19,816 bases of DNA from Stramenopiles sp. TOSAG23-2 (lineage: Eukaryota; Sar). The stretch spans positions 275 through 20,090 of the forward strand of contig LT649564.1 in the NCBI GenBank assembly GCA_900128395.1. Direction: 5' to 3'. Both the position numbers and the translations under genes were made by a program. Shown here piece after piece: positions 17,504 through 19,816 of this stretch (its first letter is position 1; every line of letters begins with the position of its first letter). Below the pieces are notes generated by a model that saw nothing but the letters and a program-made list of their open reading frames with translations, was not told the origin of the DNA and made no database searches.

Positions 17504-18513
17504 TGCTTAGTTTTCGTATTATTATTAGTATCATTGCTACTATTGCTGCTACTTTTGGCACTATCGTCTCCACAAATGAATGTGGCTGATACTTTTGGCA
17601 CTACCGTTTCCACAAATGAATGTGGTGTTTTTTCCGTAAATTCTGTACCACATGATGTACAAAAAGATATTTGATGAGTACAAAAACGACATTGCAAGCC
17701 CCAATGTAATGACTTTGCGTCCCATGATAATGAACGTTTTGATTTCGGTGATTTTGGAATGCCCGATCCAATTCGTTTTCGAGGCAAACTCTTTTTCGAA
17801 CCAGATAACACACCAGCAGCTTCAAATACTTCTTCATTCATTTCATTCTCTAACCATGCTGCTAAATCAGGATTTTGATTTACCCATAAATTAAATTGAT
17901 GAAATGATAATTTCCCATCACGATTCAAATCACAATCTTTAAAAGCTTGTTCAACTAACTTATCAATTTCAATTGAGTGTGTATTATTATCGTCATTATA
18001 GCCAAACTCGCCGTTTTCATTTTTTCCAGATTTTGGAGTGCTATTTCCATTTGCATCTTTCTCATCGTCGCTTTTGTCTAACGAAACGGAACGGATTTTA
18101 TTTGCCAATCTACTGTGCTCCAACTTTTCTTTCGGCATATGGCTTAAAAGGATACTTAATTCTTTTTTATGTATAGCACCATCTCCAGCTAAATCATACA
18201 TATCAAACATAACACGTAATCTTTCCTCTTGTGAACCTCTACAAAATAAAGCAAGTCCACATATAAATTCTTCATAATCAAGCACACCGGAACGATCTAC
18301 ATCAAACAGCGTAAACAATCGCTCGCCAAGTATGCCAGGTAATGGAAAAATTTTCAAAAACGTTGCTTTATCAACTGTCGGACCTTTTGATCGCTCTGCT
18401 AGTGTTTCAAACTTCATTTTTAACTCGTGTAATTCACTCGTATCAAATTTAATAGCAGCATCTTTAAACATGACCGATTGTATTTTTTTCTTGCCACCCA
18501 CTTTGTTCCCCAT
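17362..18513 (-). CDS. EF-hand / zinc-ribbon N-terminal part of the same split kinase gene
   Basis: As it stands, a 383-residue frame. MGNKVGGKKK is a good N-myristoylation signal followed by basic residues. EF-hand loops: DVDRSGVLDYEE (71-82), DLAGDGAIHKKE (107-118) and DLNRDGKLSFHQ (195-206; Gln at position 12 should weaken Ca2+ binding), separated by an acidic/Asn linker. Then two zinc-ribbon-like units: WGLQCRFCTHQISFCTSCG (271-289) and WTINCTNCEQILNISFC (339-355), the second needing CGGCG from the downstream frame. After residue 355 the frame enters the 112-bp duplication and reads antisense-sulfatase sequence (about 28 spurious residues) to a stop. Once the duplication is removed it continues in frame into the PH/kinase half. 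Confidence 0.85.
   Translation of the reverse strand: MGNKVGGKKKIQSVMFKDAAIKFDTSELHELKMKFETLAERSKGPTVDKATFLKIFPLPGILGERLFTLFDVDRSGVLDYEEFICGLALFCRGSQEERLRVMFDMYDLAGDGAIHKKELSILLSHMPKEKLEHSRLANKIRSVSLDKSDDEKDANGNSTPKSGKNENGEFGYNDDNNTHSIEIDKLVEQAFKDCDLNRDGKLSFHQFNLWVNQNPDLAAWLENEMNEEVFEAAGVLSGSKKSLPRKRIGSGIPKSPKSKRSLSWDAKSLHWGLQCRFCTHQISFCTSCGTEFTEKTPHSFVETVVPKVSATFICGDDSAKSSSNSSNDTNNNTKTKQQWTINCTNCEQILNISFCRIQRIFRWLSRRTRSLGTYTMDNKLYKL
17551..17626. repeat. 40-bp tandem duplication in the kinase linker
   Basis: acttttggcactatcgtctc...cacaaatgaatgtgg at 17551 recurs at 17591 with two substitutions (period 40). Because 40 is not a multiple of 3, the two copies are read in different frames (PHSFVETVVPKVS and ATFICGDDSAKSS), both open. 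It lies between the two zinc-ribbon units. Confidence 0.85.
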
Positions 18514-19093
18514 CTTCCTATTGTTATTATTATTATTCTTATAATTGTTGTATATATGTTTTTATAAATAATTTATCTATCTATATATATATATAACTGA
18601 ATAGATAGTGTCATGTACGTTATCTGAAATGTGTATTGTATTGTTATTTCTTTTCTGTCCCACAATAACAATACAATTAATTCATTTTTTTCTTTATTTC
18701 TGTATAAGTTGTAAAAAAAAAAGAAGGTAAAAAAATTATTTGGTGGAAGAACAAAATAAAACTAATAACTATGGAGAAAAGGACCCCATATATATACGAT
18801 TGAAATAGCATCTATTAGCTGGCCCAGGGCAGGCACACAATACGGAGTAGAGAATGATTAATGATTTGATGATTTGAACTTTAAAAATGATAGCTCTACC
18901 TATAAGTAGCTTACCTGGTATAGTGTGTTTTTTTATGTCCTACGCTTCTTCTTATATTTTTTATAAAATACCGTAAAAAATATATATCTTTTTTTTCCAA
19001 AAAAAAAAAAAATCGGAAAAATGATAATATCATCAGAAAAACAAACAAAACAATTGCTACCGAACAAAAACAAGTACAAACAAGAGATACAAT
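18514..19093. other. Divergent promoter region between kinase and sulfatase genes
   Basis: 580 bp between head-to-head starts, no gene supported. Contains (att)n close to the kinase start (18521-18538), (ta)n near 18580-18592, a perfect 14-bp-stem hairpin (18635-18648 with 18664-18677, 15-nt loop), a tacctggtat motif at 18912-18921, and A/T runs. A 71-codon minus-strand frame (18933-19148) overlaps the sulfatase start and is a shadow. Confidence 0.55.
18635..18677. repeat. Hairpin with 14-bp perfect stem
   Basis: attgtattgttatt (18635-18648) pairs with aataacaatacaat (18664-18677) across a 15-base loop. It lies about 120 bp upstream of the kinase start and 420 bp upstream of the sulfatase start. 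It could sit in a 5' leader or act as a palindromic protein site; AT-rich composition makes chance formation possible. Confidence 0.5.
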
Positions 19094-19816
19094 ATGTATA
19101 GAGCAACCATTCTTCTCTTTGCACTTTTGATTCTTTCACCATGTACATTAATGTTCATAAAAGGCGGGAAAGTAAATGAGAAAGGAACAACCTATGATAA
19201 TAACTATAATTTATGCAATTCAAATACTGGAATTAATAATAACGTATTATCGAATATTACGTTTCCACATAATGATAAATATCAACAACAATTGTTGAAA
19301 AAATCTCCCACTGCATCAATAACAGGGAAATCGAATGATGCTCCAAGACCGCATATAATCATGGCGTTATTTGATGATTTAGGTGCAAACGATTTAGGAA
19401 TATTTTCTGGAGGAACACAAACTCCAAGAACACCCTTTATGGATACCATGATGAGGGATGGTATAAAATTAAAACAATATTATGTACAACCAATTTGTAG
19501 CCCAACTCGATCAGCATTAATGACAGGTAGATACCCTATACGTACAGGGGGACAACATGGTGTAGCACAACAAAATGATGCAACTTGGATACCAGATGAT
19601 GAAATTATCTTAGCAAAACGATTAAGTCAAGTTGGTTATACTTGTAAAGGTACTGGCAAGTGGCACTTGGGACATGGGGCGTTTAAATATACCCCAACAG
19701 CAAGAGGATTCAAAGAATTTTTCGGTGGTTATCAAGGCGCACAAGATCATTGGGAACATATACAATGGACAATAAATTGTACAAACTGTGAGCAAATATT
19801 AAATATTTATTATTGG
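19094..19816 (+). CDS. Arylsulfatase, N-terminal part (runs off window end)
   Basis: Sulfate-ester hydrolase of the formylglycine type, secreted or lysosomal by family. 241 codons are visible and the frame is still open at the window edge. Signal peptide/anchor MYRATILLFALLILSPCTLM, then an Asn-rich spacer. Catalytic core: PHIIMALFDDLGANDLG (metal-binding Asp pair, 94-95), active-site signature CSPTRSALMTGRYPIRTG with Cys135 as the residue converted to formylglycine (C-x-P-x-R), and GKWHLGH (188-194) with the active-site Lys/His. It resembles arylsulfatase B/I/J. From base 19762 (residues about 224-238, QWTINCTNCEQILNI) the sequence is identical to the kinase-gene zinc ribbon and is not sulfatase-like, so the last 15 or so residues are chimeric. 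The start is preceded by gatacaatATG. Confidence 0.9.
   Translation, partial: MYRATILLFALLILSPCTLMFIKGGKVNEKGTTYDNNYNLCNSNTGINNNVLSNITFPHNDKYQQQLLKKSPTASITGKSNDAPRPHIIMALFDDLGANDLGIFSGGTQTPRTPFMDTMMRDGIKLKQYYVQPICSPTRSALMTGRYPIRTGGQHGVAQQNDATWIPDDEIILAKRLSQVGYTCKGTGKWHLGHGAFKYTPTARGFKEFFGGYQGAQDHWEHIQWTINCTNCEQILNIYYW
19705..19808. repeat. 104-bp perfect inverted repeat, right arm (left arm 17345-17448)
   Basis: Composite of genuine sulfatase (19705-19761) and 47 bp copied in inverted orientation from the kinase gene (19762-19808). Genuine sulfatase sequence may resume at 19809 (attattgg), but the window ends there. Confidence 0.95.

Larger units (their letters stand above)
15927..18513 (-). 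other. Reconstructed single gene: CDPK7-like EF-hand/zinc-ribbon/PH/kinase
   Basis: The distance from the EF-hand start to the kinase Met (1375 nt) minus the 112-nt duplication is 1263 nt, exactly 421 codons, and the intervening sequence is open (...NISFC|GGCGKKVTKDTF... to ...INSRDVSMSGWLM). The predicted product is 824 residues: myristoylation site, three EF-hands, two C2-C2 zinc ribbons, PH, kinase. The order EF-hand, PH, kinase matches apicomplexan CDPK7, unlike ordinary CDPKs with C-terminal EF-hands. It predicts a membrane-recruited, Ca2+- and phosphoinositide-responsive kinase. The zinc ribbons are, to my knowledge, not part of described CDPK7 proteins. Confidence 0.75.

Noticed and set aside
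1-19816. tRNA, rRNA or other structured RNA genes
   Set aside because: No tRNA-like B-box with matching arms and no conserved rRNA segments were seen by eye; a covariance search could still find one.

Overview
The window is nuclear DNA of an AT-rich, gene-dense unicellular eukaryote read with the standard code. The evidence is the gene content (kinesin motor, T1/BTB protein, class-C-receptor-like fragment, PH/EF-hand kinase), GT-AG-type introns, A-rich start contexts, Asn/Gln/Lys homopolymers, and no operons or ribosome-binding sites. The kinase has the EF-hand, then PH, then kinase order known from apicomplexan CDPK7, which points to the SAR group (stramenopiles, alveolates, rhizarians). That placement is inference and no marker gene settles it.

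Layout. 1-3250 is repeat-rich and holds the left gene, a secreted Cys-repeat/beta-helix-like protein (minus strand, 3' end outside the window), and a truncated second copy of its 5' end about 0.9 kb away. It also holds minisatellites, a 279-bp MITE-like element and a foldback repeat. 3290-4624 (minus) is a tail-less kinesin motor with visibly higher G+C than its neighbours. 5259-8065 (plus) is a cytosolic ClpB/Hsp101 disaggregase interrupted by an apparent 29-nt intron. 8566-9231 (minus) is a short ANF-receptor-like secreted fragment. 10239-11123 (plus) is a CCC1/VIT1-family metal transporter. 11729-12691 (minus) is a coiled-coil/T1-BTB/Met-Gln-rich protein. 13503-15788 (plus) is a secreted or membrane-anchored low-complexity basic protein. 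15927-18513 (minus) is one EF-hand/zinc-ribbon/PH/CaMK-type kinase split into two frames by a 112-bp duplication. 19094 to the window end (plus) is an arylsulfatase.

The eight genes from the kinesin onward alternate strictly in strand, giving four head-to-head promoter regions and three tail-to-tail 3' regions. The genes do not form one pathway: they cover proteostasis, motility, metal transport, Ca2+/lipid signalling and sulfate-ester hydrolysis.

The most striking structural signal is a set of perfect roughly 100-bp duplications: 107 bp at the 5' end and 98 bp at the 3' end of the transporter, and a 112-bp duplication in the kinase gene. The kinase duplication carries 57 bp of the sulfatase in inverted orientation, and the sulfatase carries 47 bp of the kinase gene in return. 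These are either very recent rearrangements or assembly/amplification chimeras. Removing the 112 bp restores one 824-codon kinase frame. The most interesting biology is that kinase (CDPK7-like order with two extra zinc-ribbon-like modules), the 29-nt intron, and the altered ClpB pore loop.
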